Assembly (NCBI GenBank): GCA_020060215.1
Contig: JAGVAP010000025.1
Location: forward strand, 1 to 35,456
Direction of reading: 5' to 3'
DNA: 35,456 nucleotides
DNA from: Deltaproteobacteria bacterium
Lineage (GTDB): Bacteria; Desulfobacterota; DSM-4660; Desulfatiglandales; HGW-15
The notes under the pieces are model-generated. The model made no database searches, had not been told where the DNA came from, and saw only the letters and a list, made by a program, of their open reading frames with translations. Positions within the stretch are counted from its first letter, which is position 1. Each line of letters begins with the position of its first letter. The translations under genes were made by a program, and so were the position numbers. This document shows, piece by piece, positions 24,213-30,730 of the stretch.

Positions 24213-24254
24213 TTAGGATAACCTAAATAAATAATGCCTTCCTAAAAAAGTCAA
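24213..24254 (-). promoter_or_regulatory. Promoter and operator of the dtxR-feoA operon
   Basis: On the minus strand: -35 TTGACT (24254-24249), 17 nt, -10 TTTATT (24231-24226). The palindrome TTAGG-ATAA-CCTAA (24213-24226) overlaps the -10 downstream edge. Its half-sites are the same as in the feoB promoter and resemble the IdeR/DtxR box. Confidence 0.65.
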
Positions 24255-24301
24255 GCGGTTTCTCCGCGCCGGGAGCGGTGAAAACCCTGCAGAACCGGCC
24301 C

Positions 24302-24329
24302 TTGACAGGAAAAAGTCTGTGATTATTTT
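24302..24329 (+). promoter_or_regulatory. Promoter candidate for the Hsp20 operon
   Basis: TTGACA (24302-24307), 16 nt, TATTTT (24324-24329; 4 of 6). The surrounding CCCTTGACA also resembles a sigma32 -35 element (CTTGAA), but no CCCCAT-type -10 is present, so the sigma factor is open. Confidence 0.4.
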
Positions 24330-24448
24330 GCTGCACAGCCAATTCAATGAGCTGGTTTTCCTGATGAATTCGTCTTCACGAGACAGGGGGGGTCGGCGGC
24401 GACGCTAGACACCTCCAACAACCGAACCTCAAGAAAGGAGGAATTTTT

Positions 24449-24898
24449 ATGTTGCTCAGAAGACTCACAGGGTTACCCACGACCGGCTGGAATCCGTTCA
24501 ATGAACTCGATCGCATTCAAAGGGAGCTCGGCTGGCTCACCAGGGGATTGACGAGGGAGCCTGCGGCAGGTGTGTTCCCGCTCATGAACCTGACCGAAGA
24601 CCGGGATCGCTACTACCTCCGTGCGGAGCTCCCGGGCATCAAGGCCGCGGACCTGGACATCTCGGCCACCTCCGACACCATCACCATCTCAGGGGAGAGA
24701 AAGATCGCAGGGGGAGATGAGAACGTCACCTTCCACCGGAGGGAAAGAGAGGCGGGGAGGTTCAGCAGAGTCGTTACGCTCCCTGGTGATGTGGACACCG
24801 GTAAAGTGGAGGCAAGCTGCACGGACGGTATCCTGACGATCGTCCTGCCGAAGGCGGAGGCCTCCAAGCCGAAACAGATCCAGGTCAAGAGCTCTTAG
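24449..24898 (+). CDS. Hsp20 / small heat-shock protein 1
   Basis: 149 residues. A short N-terminal arm ('GWNPFNELDRIQREL') precedes the alpha-crystallin domain (about 45-140), with the family's 'YYLRAELPGIKAADLDI', 'GRFSRVVTLP' and 'ASCTDGILTIVLPK' blocks. It ends in a short tail without a clear I-x-I/V motif, though 'KQIQV' is close. ATP-independent holdase in the cytoplasm. AGGAGG upstream. It shares its operon with a second, divergent Hsp20 and a DnaJ-like protein, so client hand-over within the cluster is likely. Confidence 0.92.
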   Translation: MLLRRLTGLPTTGWNPFNELDRIQRELGWLTRGLTREPAAGVFPLMNLTEDRDRYYLRAELPGIKAADLDISATSDTITISGERKIAGGDENVTFHRREREAGRFSRVVTLPGDVDTGKVEASCTDGILTIVLPKAEASKPKQIQVKSS

Positions 24899-24932
24899 AA
24901 GAACGAATGAGTCGAGCAAAGGAGGAATGATC

Positions 24933-25331
24933 ATGGAAAGCAAGTCCTTGCAGGCAAAAGAGAAGGCGGAAGTGACTTCGCCGGGTGAACAGCTTCGACC
25001 CGGGCTTGTTTTCACCCCGGCGGTGGATATCCTCGAGACCGAAAACGAGATCAAGGTCCTTGCGGATATGCCCGGCGTGAGTCCAGGGAGCCTGAGCATC
25101 GACCTGAACGAAAACGTCCTGACCCTGGCCGGCGATGTGGAGCCGCCTGAGAAGCAGGGGGAAATGGACCTGATTCGAGAGTACCGCACGGGAAGGTATT
25201 TCCGGGAATTCAGGCTCTCTCACATGATCGACCAGGCCAAGATCGATGCCGAACTGAAGGACGGAGTCCTCAGCTTGAGGTTGCCCAAGGTCGAAAAGGC
25301 CAAACCCCGGAAGATCGAGGTCAGGGGTTGA
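24933..25331 (+). CDS. Hsp20 / small heat-shock protein 2
   Basis: 132 residues with an alpha-crystallin domain: 'VDILETENEIKVLADMPGV', 'ENVLTLAGDV', 'GRYFREFRLS', 'AELKDGVLSLRLPK', and the tail 'PRKIEV', which fits the I-x-V-type motif that docks neighbouring dimers. It differs from the first Hsp20 in N-terminus and loops, so the pair is not a recent duplication. The ATG at 24933 has AGGAGG 7 nt upstream; the ATG at 24927 is only 1 nt from it. Such two-member sHSP pairs can form mixed oligomers. Confidence 0.9.
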   Translation: MESKSLQAKEKAEVTSPGEQLRPGLVFTPAVDILETENEIKVLADMPGVSPGSLSIDLNENVLTLAGDVEPPEKQGEMDLIREYRTGRYFREFRLSHMIDQAKIDAELKDGVLSLRLPKVEKAKPRKIEVRG

Positions 25332-25349
25332 GCCGACATGAGGGGTCTT

Positions 25350-26012
25350 ATGGCGAAGGATTACTATATCGTCCTGGGGCTCAGCAGGGGAGCGGACCTG
25401 AACAGGATCAAGAGGGCTTACCGGTCGCTGGCCAAGCAACTGCATCCCGATACGACGCGGACGGAAGAGACGACGGACCGGTTTATCGAGGCCAAAGAGG
25501 CTTATGAGACATTGGGAGACGCGGAAAAGCGAAGACGCTACGATGAGGAATTGAGCAGGGGAGGTCTCCGAGTCAAGGTCGCGAGGGTCAGAGAGGGTAT
25601 ACGAGATCGGAGGAGCGGCTTCGACAGGATGAACTCCTTTTTCACGGATACGGATGACTTCTTTTCCGGCCTGGTCCCCGGCTTCTTTGATCTCCATAGA
25701 GGGAGGAGCGGGGGGAAAGACCTCTATTTCGAGGCGGTCCTCTCTCCGGAGGAAGCGGCCGAAGGGGGTCTGTACCCGATCTCCGTACCGGTATTCGAGC
25801 GATGTCCCCGATGTACGGGAAGTGGCGCATGGGAGGAGTTCTTCTGCCCCCTGTGCCGCGGTTACGGGCGGGTGCAGGCCGAGCGGGAATTCTCGTTGAG
25901 CATACCTCCCCACGTGAGGGACGGGACCCGGGTCACCGTTTCCATGGAGGACATCGGGCTGAAGGGTGCGAACCTCCACATCGTGGTGACCGTTGACCAT
26001 GACCTGAGGTGA
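25350..26012 (+). CDS. Shortened DnaJ/Hsp40-like co-chaperone
   Basis: 220 residues. The J domain (1-70) has HPD at 32-34 and 'YDEEL' after helix IV, so it should stimulate a DnaK. A G/F-poor, Phe/Asp-containing linker follows. Then comes one C-terminal beta domain with 'KDLYFEAVLSPEEAAEGG', into which only two CxxCxGxG repeats are inserted (CPRCTGSG and CPLCRGYG), enough for one zinc site instead of two. The protein ends after 'IPPHVRDGTRVTV...DHDLR', so CTDII and the dimerisation helix are missing; normal DnaJ is about 375 residues. The start at 25350 (MAKDYY) fits the family and has GAGGGG 4 nt upstream. Confidence 0.88.
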   Translation: MAKDYYIVLGLSRGADLNRIKRAYRSLAKQLHPDTTRTEETTDRFIEAKEAYETLGDAEKRRRYDEELSRGGLRVKVARVREGIRDRRSGFDRMNSFFTDTDDFFSGLVPGFFDLHRGRSGGKDLYFEAVLSPEEAAEGGLYPISVPVFERCPRCTGSGAWEEFFCPLCRGYGRVQAEREFSLSIPPHVRDGTRVTVSMEDIGLKGANLHIVVTVDHDLR

Positions 26013-26026
26013 AGAAGATCTGGAGG

Positions 26027-26062
26027 TGAGGCTCTACCCGGCTCCATGCGGGTGGAGCCTCA
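26027..26062. terminator. Bidirectional terminator-like hairpin
   Basis: TGAGGCTC and GAGCCTCA (26027-26034, 26055-26062), a T/G pair, and ACCCG/CGGGT form a 14-bp stem with loop GCTCCATG. It lies between the convergent DnaJ-like (+) and NfeD-like (-) genes and includes the latter's stop codon. Confidence 0.55.
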
Positions 26063-26494
26063 TTGCGTATGTTCGTGCGTCTTTTCTCCTTTTTCCGGTC
26101 GGACGACCAGTGTAAGTCCCCGCATGCCTACAACCACCACGGGCTCCCCTTTTTCAACGGGTGGAGCTCCCTTTTTCAACTCCGCCCGCCAGAGCTCCCC
26201 CCGGACAGCGACATAGCCTGAGCGTTCCAGCCGTTCCCTGCTGATGCCGGTCTCGCCGAGCAGCCGGTCATCACCGTGTGGGGGCGGCAGGTAAGAGCGG
26301 TACACGAAGGGGAAGAGGATGACATCCTTGGCGATCCATCCCGCCAGAACGGCCCATAGCGCCCAGGTCGGCAGGTCGATCCAGCTCTTGAGGACGAGCA
26401 ACAGCAGGATGAGCCCTGCCATCCCCGGCAACTGAAAGAACACGTAGCGCCTGGCTGCGCGGCGTTTCGACTGTTCTTCACGGATGTTCTTCAT
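26060..26494 (-). CDS. NfeD-like small membrane protein
   Basis: 144 residues. A basic, Gln/Arg-rich start ('NIREEQSKRRAARRY') is followed by two membrane spans (about 18-38 and 41-62). The C-terminal OB-fold NfeD domain ('GYVAVRGELWRAEL' and 'GEPVVVVGMRGLTLVVRP') ends in a charged His-containing tail. NfeD-type proteins accompany stomatin/SPFH proteins or membrane proteases in bacteria; neither is present here. The ATG at 26494 is preferred, because the open frame upstream (to 26575 and 26659) is encoded by a palindromic repeat. Shine-Dalgarno is weak. A start at 26575, with AAGGA at 9 nt, is possible. Confidence 0.75.
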   Translation of the reverse strand: MKNIREEQSKRRAARRYVFFQLPGMAGLILLLLVLKSWIDLPTWALWAVLAGWIAKDVILFPFVYRSYLPPPHGDDRLLGETGISRERLERSGYVAVRGELWRAELKKGAPPVEKGEPVVVVGMRGLTLVVRPEKGEKTHEHTQ

Positions 26495-26513
26495 CACTGC
26501 AACCAAATACCGC

Positions 26514-26568
26514 CACCAAGACAAGAAGTCACCAAGAAAAGCGGTGTCGCTTTCTTGGTGTCCTGGTG
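26514..26568. repeat. Imperfect palindrome (CACCAAGA...TCTTGGTG repeat)
   Basis: CACCAAGAAAAGCG is answered by CGCTTTCTTGGTG (one bulged A), and outside it CACCAAGAC is answered by GTCCTGGTG. The whole folds into a hairpin of more than 20 pairs upstream of the NfeD-like gene. It resembles small dispersed 'CTTGGTG' palindromes in other genomes. It may act on the 5' end of the nfeD-like mRNA. Confidence 0.6.
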
Positions 26569-26633
26569 CCTTCATGGCAGATCTTCCTTGGAGGCGGGCA
26601 CCGCACTCATTGATGATTATATAGTCTTTTATG

Positions 26634-26645
26634 AAAGGAGGTGAT
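26634..26645 (+). promoter_or_regulatory. Full-length Shine-Dalgarno sequence of the IF-2-like gene
   Basis: AAAGGAGGTGAT is complementary over 12 nt to the standard 3' end of bacterial 16S rRNA and ends 5 nt before the ATG at 26651. It is the strongest ribosome-binding site in the window. Confidence 0.75.
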
Positions 26646-26650
26646 GGATC

Positions 26651-27382
26651 ATGATGCAAAAAGATCAGACCCTCACGCCCGCTTCACAGAAGAAAGGCAG
26701 GATCCCCGGATTCCCTTTCCCCGCCGCGGAGCCGACAAGGCTTGAGATCATTGTGAAGACCGACTCGGTGGGTACCCGCGAGGCGGTGGTGTCGGCCATC
26801 GAATCCATCAAGACCCCCGATGAAGTGAGCTTGGACATCATTCAGGCCGGAGTGGGACATATCTCCAAGTCGGACCTCCTGATGGCAGAGGCGGGGAGCA
26901 GGCTGATCGTGGGTTTCAACGTGGATGTCCTGCCCCGGGTGAAGGAACTGGCCAAAGAGCATCAGGTGGAGGTCCGCCTCCACCGTGTGATCTACAACCT
27001 GGTAGACGACCTGAAAGGGATCGCCTCGAGCCTGACGAAGAAAGAGGAGTCAGAAAAGGTCACGGGAAAGGCCACGGTCATCGCCGTATTCCCGGGCGGA
27101 AGGAAGAGCGTCATCCTGGGATGCCGGGTGGACGAAGGGGTCCTGGCGGTCGGAAAGCGGTTTCGGGTGATCTCCGATCCAGGTCCTGTCCATACCGGTA
27201 CGGTAGAATCGCTGCGCATCGAAGACCACTCCGTCCAGCAGGCCAGACCAGGCCAGGAGGTGGGGCTGAAGATCGCCGGATTCAAACGCGCCAAGATCGG
27301 CGATTTGGTCGAGTGTTTCGAGATGGAGCGGCCCCGGGGCCGGCCTGCGTGGCGTCCGAAAGGCGGGATATTCAGGTCTTGA
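26651..27382 (+). CDS. Stand-alone IF-2 C-terminal-like protein (no GTPase domain)
   Basis: 243 residues. After a short basic, low-complexity start, residues about 28-125 match domain III of translation initiation factor IF-2: 'IIVKTDSVGTREAVVSAI', 'VSLDIIQAGVGHISKSDLLMA', 'IVGFNVD' and 'EVRLHRVIYNLVDDLK'. Residues about 135-228 match the last IF-2 domain, the one that binds the fMet-tRNA end ('GKATVIAVF', 'ILGCRVDEGVLAVGKRFRVI', 'GQEVGLKI', 'KIGDLVECFEME'). The G domain and domain II are absent at gene level, as no upstream frame encodes them. Family logic suggests a role in translation or ribosome/tRNA binding under stress; no such role is proven. The tail 'RPRGRPAWRPKGG' is Arg/Pro/Gly-rich and could bind RNA. 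Confidence 0.82.
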   Translation: MMQKDQTLTPASQKKGRIPGFPFPAAEPTRLEIIVKTDSVGTREAVVSAIESIKTPDEVSLDIIQAGVGHISKSDLLMAEAGSRLIVGFNVDVLPRVKELAKEHQVEVRLHRVIYNLVDDLKGIASSLTKKEESEKVTGKATVIAVFPGGRKSVILGCRVDEGVLAVGKRFRVISDPGPVHTGTVESLRIEDHSVQQARPGQEVGLKIAGFKRAKIGDLVECFEMERPRGRPAWRPKGGIFRS

Positions 27383-27604
27383 CGCCCCCCCCAACCCTGC
27401 TCGCAGGGGGGATCGCATGAGCAAGGCGGACCGGCGGTCTTCCCGTAAAAACCGTCCTTTCTACCTTCTCTCTTGCATACCCCTAATGCGCCCGCTTCAG
27501 TACATCCCTTCCCCTGCCAAATTACATACACACCCTTATTGCCCGAAGTTCCTGATGAACTACATTATGGTTAATCAAAAACCGCGAGGATTTGGAGGTA
27601 AAAG

Positions 27605-27850
27605 ATGAGAAAAACGATCCTATCCCTCATGCTCGTCCTTATCCTGGGCTCAGGGTTTCTTTTCACGGGATGCAGCAAGGAATTCTGGGGCGGAGCGGCC
27701 GCAGGTGCAGTAGGGACAGGGGCCGCTTACGAGTTGAGGCAGAGGCAGCAGATGGAGCGGCTCAAGGAGGACCGAGCGAGGGGAGCGATAACAGAGGAGG
27801 AGTACCAGTCGAGGAAGCAGCAGATCGAGAAGGGTTCCCTCGTCTACTAG
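27605..27850 (+). CDS. Small lipoprotein with SHOCT-like tail
   Basis: 81 residues. A signal peptide ends in the lipobox LFTGC (Cys23), so the protein is probably lipidated. A Gly/Ala-rich stretch ('WGGAAAGAVGTGAAYE') resembles glycine-zipper segments. The C-terminus 'ERLKEDRARGAITEEEYQSRKQQI' has the SHOCT pattern (short C-terminal domain: L-x-L-x-x-x-G-x-I-T-x-E-E-Y/F). GGAGG lies 7 nt upstream. The function is unknown; it begins a run of small envelope genes. Confidence 0.82.
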   Translation: MRKTILSLMLVLILGSGFLFTGCSKEFWGGAAAGAVGTGAAYELRQRQQMERLKEDRARGAITEEEYQSRKQQIEKGSLVY

Positions 27851-28192
27851 GAGGACTTCTTGACCGCCCCGGCATACCGGACCCTTTACATGATCCTGGA
27901 TCCCTTCGGGAGAGGAGGTGTGCAGCAGAACATGCCGCATCACCTCCTACCGGGGGTGAAGAAGGAATATCACAGTCCATGTTTGAATACGTCAGGCCCT
28001 ATCGGCAGTCTTTCAGCATTTCGCCTTCTTTTTTGATCCGTCAACTCCCCACCGGCAGTGGACAATTCATCGTAATTCCCGCAGCCCAACGAACGTACTC
28101 CCTGAACCCGGATGCCCACGGTCCGCAGGAGTATGATGATCCCATGCGTATGGATCCCGGAGGAAACCGCATCCCGGAAGAGGAGGTCAAAC
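27851..28192. other. 342-bp gap with a sequestered Shine-Dalgarno-like hairpin
   Basis: No supported gene. AGGAGGTG (27913-27920) and CACCTCCT (27941-27948) form a perfect 8-bp pairing with a 20-nt loop that contains an ATG at 27931. The frame from that ATG is only 34 codons long and looks non-coding. No clear promoter was found. Confidence 0.45.
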
Positions 28193-28318
28193 ATGCCGCA
28201 CATGCAGCCCATCCTTTCGCTGATTGCAGGGATACTCATCCTGATCATGCCGCGACTGCTCAACTACATCGTCGCCGTATACCTGATCGTCTACGGCATC
28301 CTGGGCCTTGCCCGATGA
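28193..28318 (+). CDS. DUF3096 small membrane protein
   Basis: 41 residues: 'MQPILSLIAGILILIMPRLLNYIVAVYLIVYGILGL' is a pair of short hydrophobic segments split by P-R, the hallmark of DUF3096, a family of tiny bacterial membrane proteins of unknown function. AGGAGG is 7 nt before the ATG, deciding the start over the longer frame from 28112. It lies between a small lipoprotein and a secreted protein gene, all in one direction. Confidence 0.8.
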   Translation: MPHMQPILSLIAGILILIMPRLLNYIVAVYLIVYGILGLAR

Positions 28319-28398
28319 GACCGGTGCGCCCGGACCTTCAGTCGGAAGAGATCGCTCTTCCATTTGAACACATCAACCCAAAAACAAGGAGGTAGGAG

Positions 28399-28956
28399 AT
28401 GAAAAGATCTTTTCTCGCAGTTCTAGCCGGGACCGCACTCGCCCTGTCGACCGTGGTCCCTCTCGCATACGGCCAGGGCTTCATCATCAAGGAAGAGGTG
28501 GTCGGCCCCAATGTCAAGTATATGAGTGGGGGTGTGGGCCTCGAAGAGAGGAATGCCCTCGAATCCCTGGCCCTCAAGGGGTATGACCTGAAGCTGGTCT
28601 TTGCCATCACCCCGGGGAACTACCTTTCCTACATAGACGTGAAGATCCAGGACCAGACAGGGAACCCGGTGATCACCGCCCAGTCCAACGGCCCGTGGTT
28701 CTATGCGGATCTTCCCAAGGGGACCTATACCGTCGTCGTCAGTCATGATGGGGTGCAGAAGACCCAGAAGGTGACCGTGGACGGCGAAATGCAGAGAGTC
28801 GCTTTCCACTGGAAACCGGATCAGACCTTCCAGGCATACAAAGAGGGGCAGACCAAGGCCGGAGCAGCGGAACGCAAGGCCAAAACCCCAGGCCAGGAAA
28901 AAAAGCAGCCTGTTCAGCAGAAGAAGGAGACTGGTCAGACTGAGAAACTAAAGTAA
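28399..28956 (+). CDS. Secreted protein with carboxypeptidase-regulatory-like beta domain
   Basis: 185 residues. A signal peptide (1-25, cleavage near AYG-QG) is followed by a beta-sandwich-like part at about 60-140. 'YLSYIDVKIQDQTGNPVI' and 'GPWFYADLPKGTYTVVVSHDGVQKTQKVTV' have the D-x-x-G-x-P-V and L-P-x-G-x-Y-x-V pattern of carboxypeptidase-regulatory-like/transthyretin-like domains. The tail (145-185) is Lys/Gln-rich and disordered (EKKQPVQQKKE). No enzyme motif is present; a structural or binding role in the periplasm is likely. AAGGAGG precedes the ATG. The next gene follows after 56 nt. Confidence 0.8.
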   Translation: MKRSFLAVLAGTALALSTVVPLAYGQGFIIKEEVVGPNVKYMSGGVGLEERNALESLALKGYDLKLVFAITPGNYLSYIDVKIQDQTGNPVITAQSNGPWFYADLPKGTYTVVVSHDGVQKTQKVTVDGEMQRVAFHWKPDQTFQAYKEGQTKAGAAERKAKTPGQEKKQPVQQKKETGQTEKLK

Positions 28957-29012
28957 CCGGATGAGCTTTCAAACCCCATTCTTAACTGCATGTCAGAAAG
29001 GAGTCTGATGAG

Positions 29013-29738
29013 ATGAGCAGGAGACTCGTAGCGGTTCTCTTTGTACCGGCGTTCATTCTCATGGTAGCCGGATGTGCCGAAAAAAGAGCATATTTCGGAG
29101 TCCCCAACCGGTCCGTGACCGTTCCCGATGCCTTCCCGGAAACGGAAAGGGCGATCAACGAGGCGGAACGGTCCCCGGGCGCCGCGTACTGCCCCCAGAA
29201 GATAGAACAGGCAAGAAAGCTCGCACGGGAAGGCGTGGAGGCGTACTGGGCTTGCCTGGACCGGGAAGCGATGGAAAAACTGGCAAAGGCGAGGGCGTTG
29301 GCCAAAGAGGCCACACAGTGCCAGCCGCCTGCGCCCCCGCCTCCGCCTCCGCCGCCCCCGAAACCCGCACCGCCTCCCCCGGCACCGGTCGTTCGCATCC
29401 CCGAGGCCGTGGTGATTACACAGGCGTTCAACTTCGACTCCCTCGCGCTCAACCCTGCCGCATACCGGGTGCTGGATCAGCAGGCCGAGGTGCTCAGGAC
29501 CTCTCCCGAACTCAGGGTGCAGATCATCGGGCACACGGATGGAGTCGGAACCGAAGCCTACAACGTGGCGCTCGGCAGGAGGCGGGCGTTGTCGGCCAAG
29601 AACTACCTCGAGAAAAAGGGAATAGCGTCCCAGCGCATGGAGGTGCTCAGCGCCGGTGAGTCACAGCCCATCGCCACCAACGACACCGAAGAAGGGCGCG
29701 CGATGAACCGGCGGATCGAATTGAAATATGTAAGGTGA
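29013..29738 (+). CDS. OmpA-family peptidoglycan-binding lipoprotein
   Basis: 241 residues. Lipobox VAGC with Cys21; a helical region (about 40-100) similar to the DUF4398-type segment ('IEQARKLAREGVEAY'); a Pro-rich linker at about 104-125 with long runs of Pro; then an OmpA C-terminal domain (135-241) with 'ALNPAAYRVLDQQAEVLRT', 'IIGHTDGVGTEAYNVALGRRRA' and 'GESQPIATNDTEEGRAMNRRIEL', including the Asp and Arg that hold diaminopimelate. It should anchor the outer membrane to peptidoglycan. AAGGAG is 9 nt upstream. A strong hairpin follows 12 nt after the stop. Confidence 0.9.
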   Translation: MSRRLVAVLFVPAFILMVAGCAEKRAYFGVPNRSVTVPDAFPETERAINEAERSPGAAYCPQKIEQARKLAREGVEAYWACLDREAMEKLAKARALAKEATQCQPPAPPPPPPPPPKPAPPPPAPVVRIPEAVVITQAFNFDSLALNPAAYRVLDQQAEVLRTSPELRVQIIGHTDGVGTEAYNVALGRRRALSAKNYLEKKGIASQRMEVLSAGESQPIATNDTEEGRAMNRRIELKYVR

Positions 29739-29750
29739 TCGAAAACGGCA

Positions 29751-29778
29751 CCCTCCGCATTCCGGGGAATGCGGAGGG
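29751..29778 (+). terminator. Perfect hairpin after the OmpA lipoprotein gene
   Basis: CCCTCCGCATTC and GAATGCGGAGGG form a perfect 12-bp stem with loop CGGG, 12 nt after the stop. No T run follows. It may also be a copy of a dispersed GGAATGCGGAGGG-type palindrome. Confidence 0.55.
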
Positions 29779-29884
29779 GCGGGAATGACAAAGCAGGACG
29801 GGTTTCTTCCGGGACGATCCATGCTCCCGCACTGATCGACAACGAGGACGCGCGTCATGCGTTCTCCCTGAAAGGAGGTATGGA

Positions 29885-30199
29885 ATGAGGGTTTCCTATC
29901 GTACATGGATATTGGTCATGCTCACGGTTACCGTATTCGCAAGCCTCGTGGCGTGCCAGACTCCGGCGGGCAGGTCCGCAGGCGGGGTCATGGACGATGC
30001 CACGATCACGTCCAGGGTAAAGACCAAGCTGTTTGCGGATAACCGGCTAAGCGGTTTTGCCATCGATGTGGATACATTCAAGGGTGAGGTGACCTTGACC
30101 GGCGGAGTGGAGTCTGAGGCGGATAAGAGGCTCGCAACGGAGCTTGCGCAAACGGTTCAAGGCGTAAGAGGCGTCAACAACTTTCTCAAAGTGAAGTAG
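29885..30199 (+). CDS. BON-domain lipoprotein 1
   Basis: 104 residues. Lipobox LVAC with Cys24, then QTPAGRS and one BON domain: 'DDATITSRVKTKLFAD', 'DVDTFKGEVTLTGGV', 'QTVQGVRGVNNFLKV'. BON domains bind phospholipid and act in outer-membrane or periplasmic maintenance (as in OsmY and DolP/YraP). AAAGGAGG upstream. It is a clear paralogue of the protein encoded at 30727-31068, sharing the QTPAGRS post-lipobox segment and the same domain order; the rpiB gene lies between the two. Confidence 0.9.
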   Translation: MRVSYRTWILVMLTVTVFASLVACQTPAGRSAGGVMDDATITSRVKTKLFADNRLSGFAIDVDTFKGEVTLTGGVESEADKRLATELAQTVQGVRGVNNFLKVK

Positions 30200-30211
30200 G
30201 TCTCGAACCTT

Positions 30212-30730
30212 TTGGGGGCGAACACCGTCCGTACGTCCGGTCGCCGTCTCCGGCGGCGGCCGGATGCATCCAGGATCTCCATAGCCTCGGATCACGCCGG
30301 CTTCCTGCTCAAGGATGCGGTAAGGGTGCACTTGGAGTCACAAGGGTACCGTGTGGTCGATTGGGGAACGTGGAGCAGGAGACCGGTGGATTATCCCGAT
30401 TGCGTAAGACCGGCGGCGCTAAGCGTATCCAGCGGGGAAACCAGATGGGGAATCGTCTTCGGAGGCAGCGGGAACGGAGAGGCGATCACCTCCAACAAGG
30501 TGAAAGGGATCCGTTGCGCGGTTTGCTGGAACGAGGAGAGCGCAAGACTCGCGAAAGAACACAACGATGCAAACATGATCGCGTTGGGCGCAAGAATGAT
30601 GAACACTGCTGAGGCCTTCAACATAGTCGATACCTGGCTCCACAGTCGTTTTCGCAGGGGACGGCATCAGCGGAGGATAGAAAAGATCGAGCAGAGGACC
30701 ATCGAATCGAAAAAAAGGAGGATGATATGA
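30212..30730 (+). CDS. rpiB: RpiB/LacAB-family sugar-phosphate isomerase (Glu-base type)
   Basis: About 172 residues if translated from TTG at 30212. 'ISIASDHAGFLLKDAV' and 'GIVFGGSGNGEAITSNKVKGIRCAVCWN' and 'LAKEHNDANMIALGAR' are RpiB blocks. The loop GGSGNGE lacks the catalytic Cys of the E. coli type (CGTGIG) and instead matches the Mycobacterium tuberculosis type, where the Glu acts as base. It interconverts ribose 5-phosphate and ribulose 5-phosphate or a related pair. No ATG exists before the first block, and TTG has only a weak AGTAGG at 12 nt, so the start is uncertain; the N-terminus 'RTSGRRLRRRPDA' is unusual. The stop overlaps the next ATG (ATGA). Confidence 0.82.
   Translation: MGANTVRTSGRRLRRRPDASRISIASDHAGFLLKDAVRVHLESQGYRVVDWGTWSRRPVDYPDCVRPAALSVSSGETRWGIVFGGSGNGEAITSNKVKGIRCAVCWNEESARLAKEHNDANMIALGARMMNTAEAFNIVDTWLHSRFRRGRHQRRIEKIEQRTIESKKRRMI

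Noticed and set aside
27417..27608. 63-codon frame before the small lipoprotein gene
   Set aside because: No ribosome-binding site and no domain; it overlaps the lipoprotein's own Shine-Dalgarno and start region.
27931..28038. 34-codon frame after AGGAGGTG
   Set aside because: Peptide looks random. The strong SD-like sequence is better explained as part of an inverted repeat.
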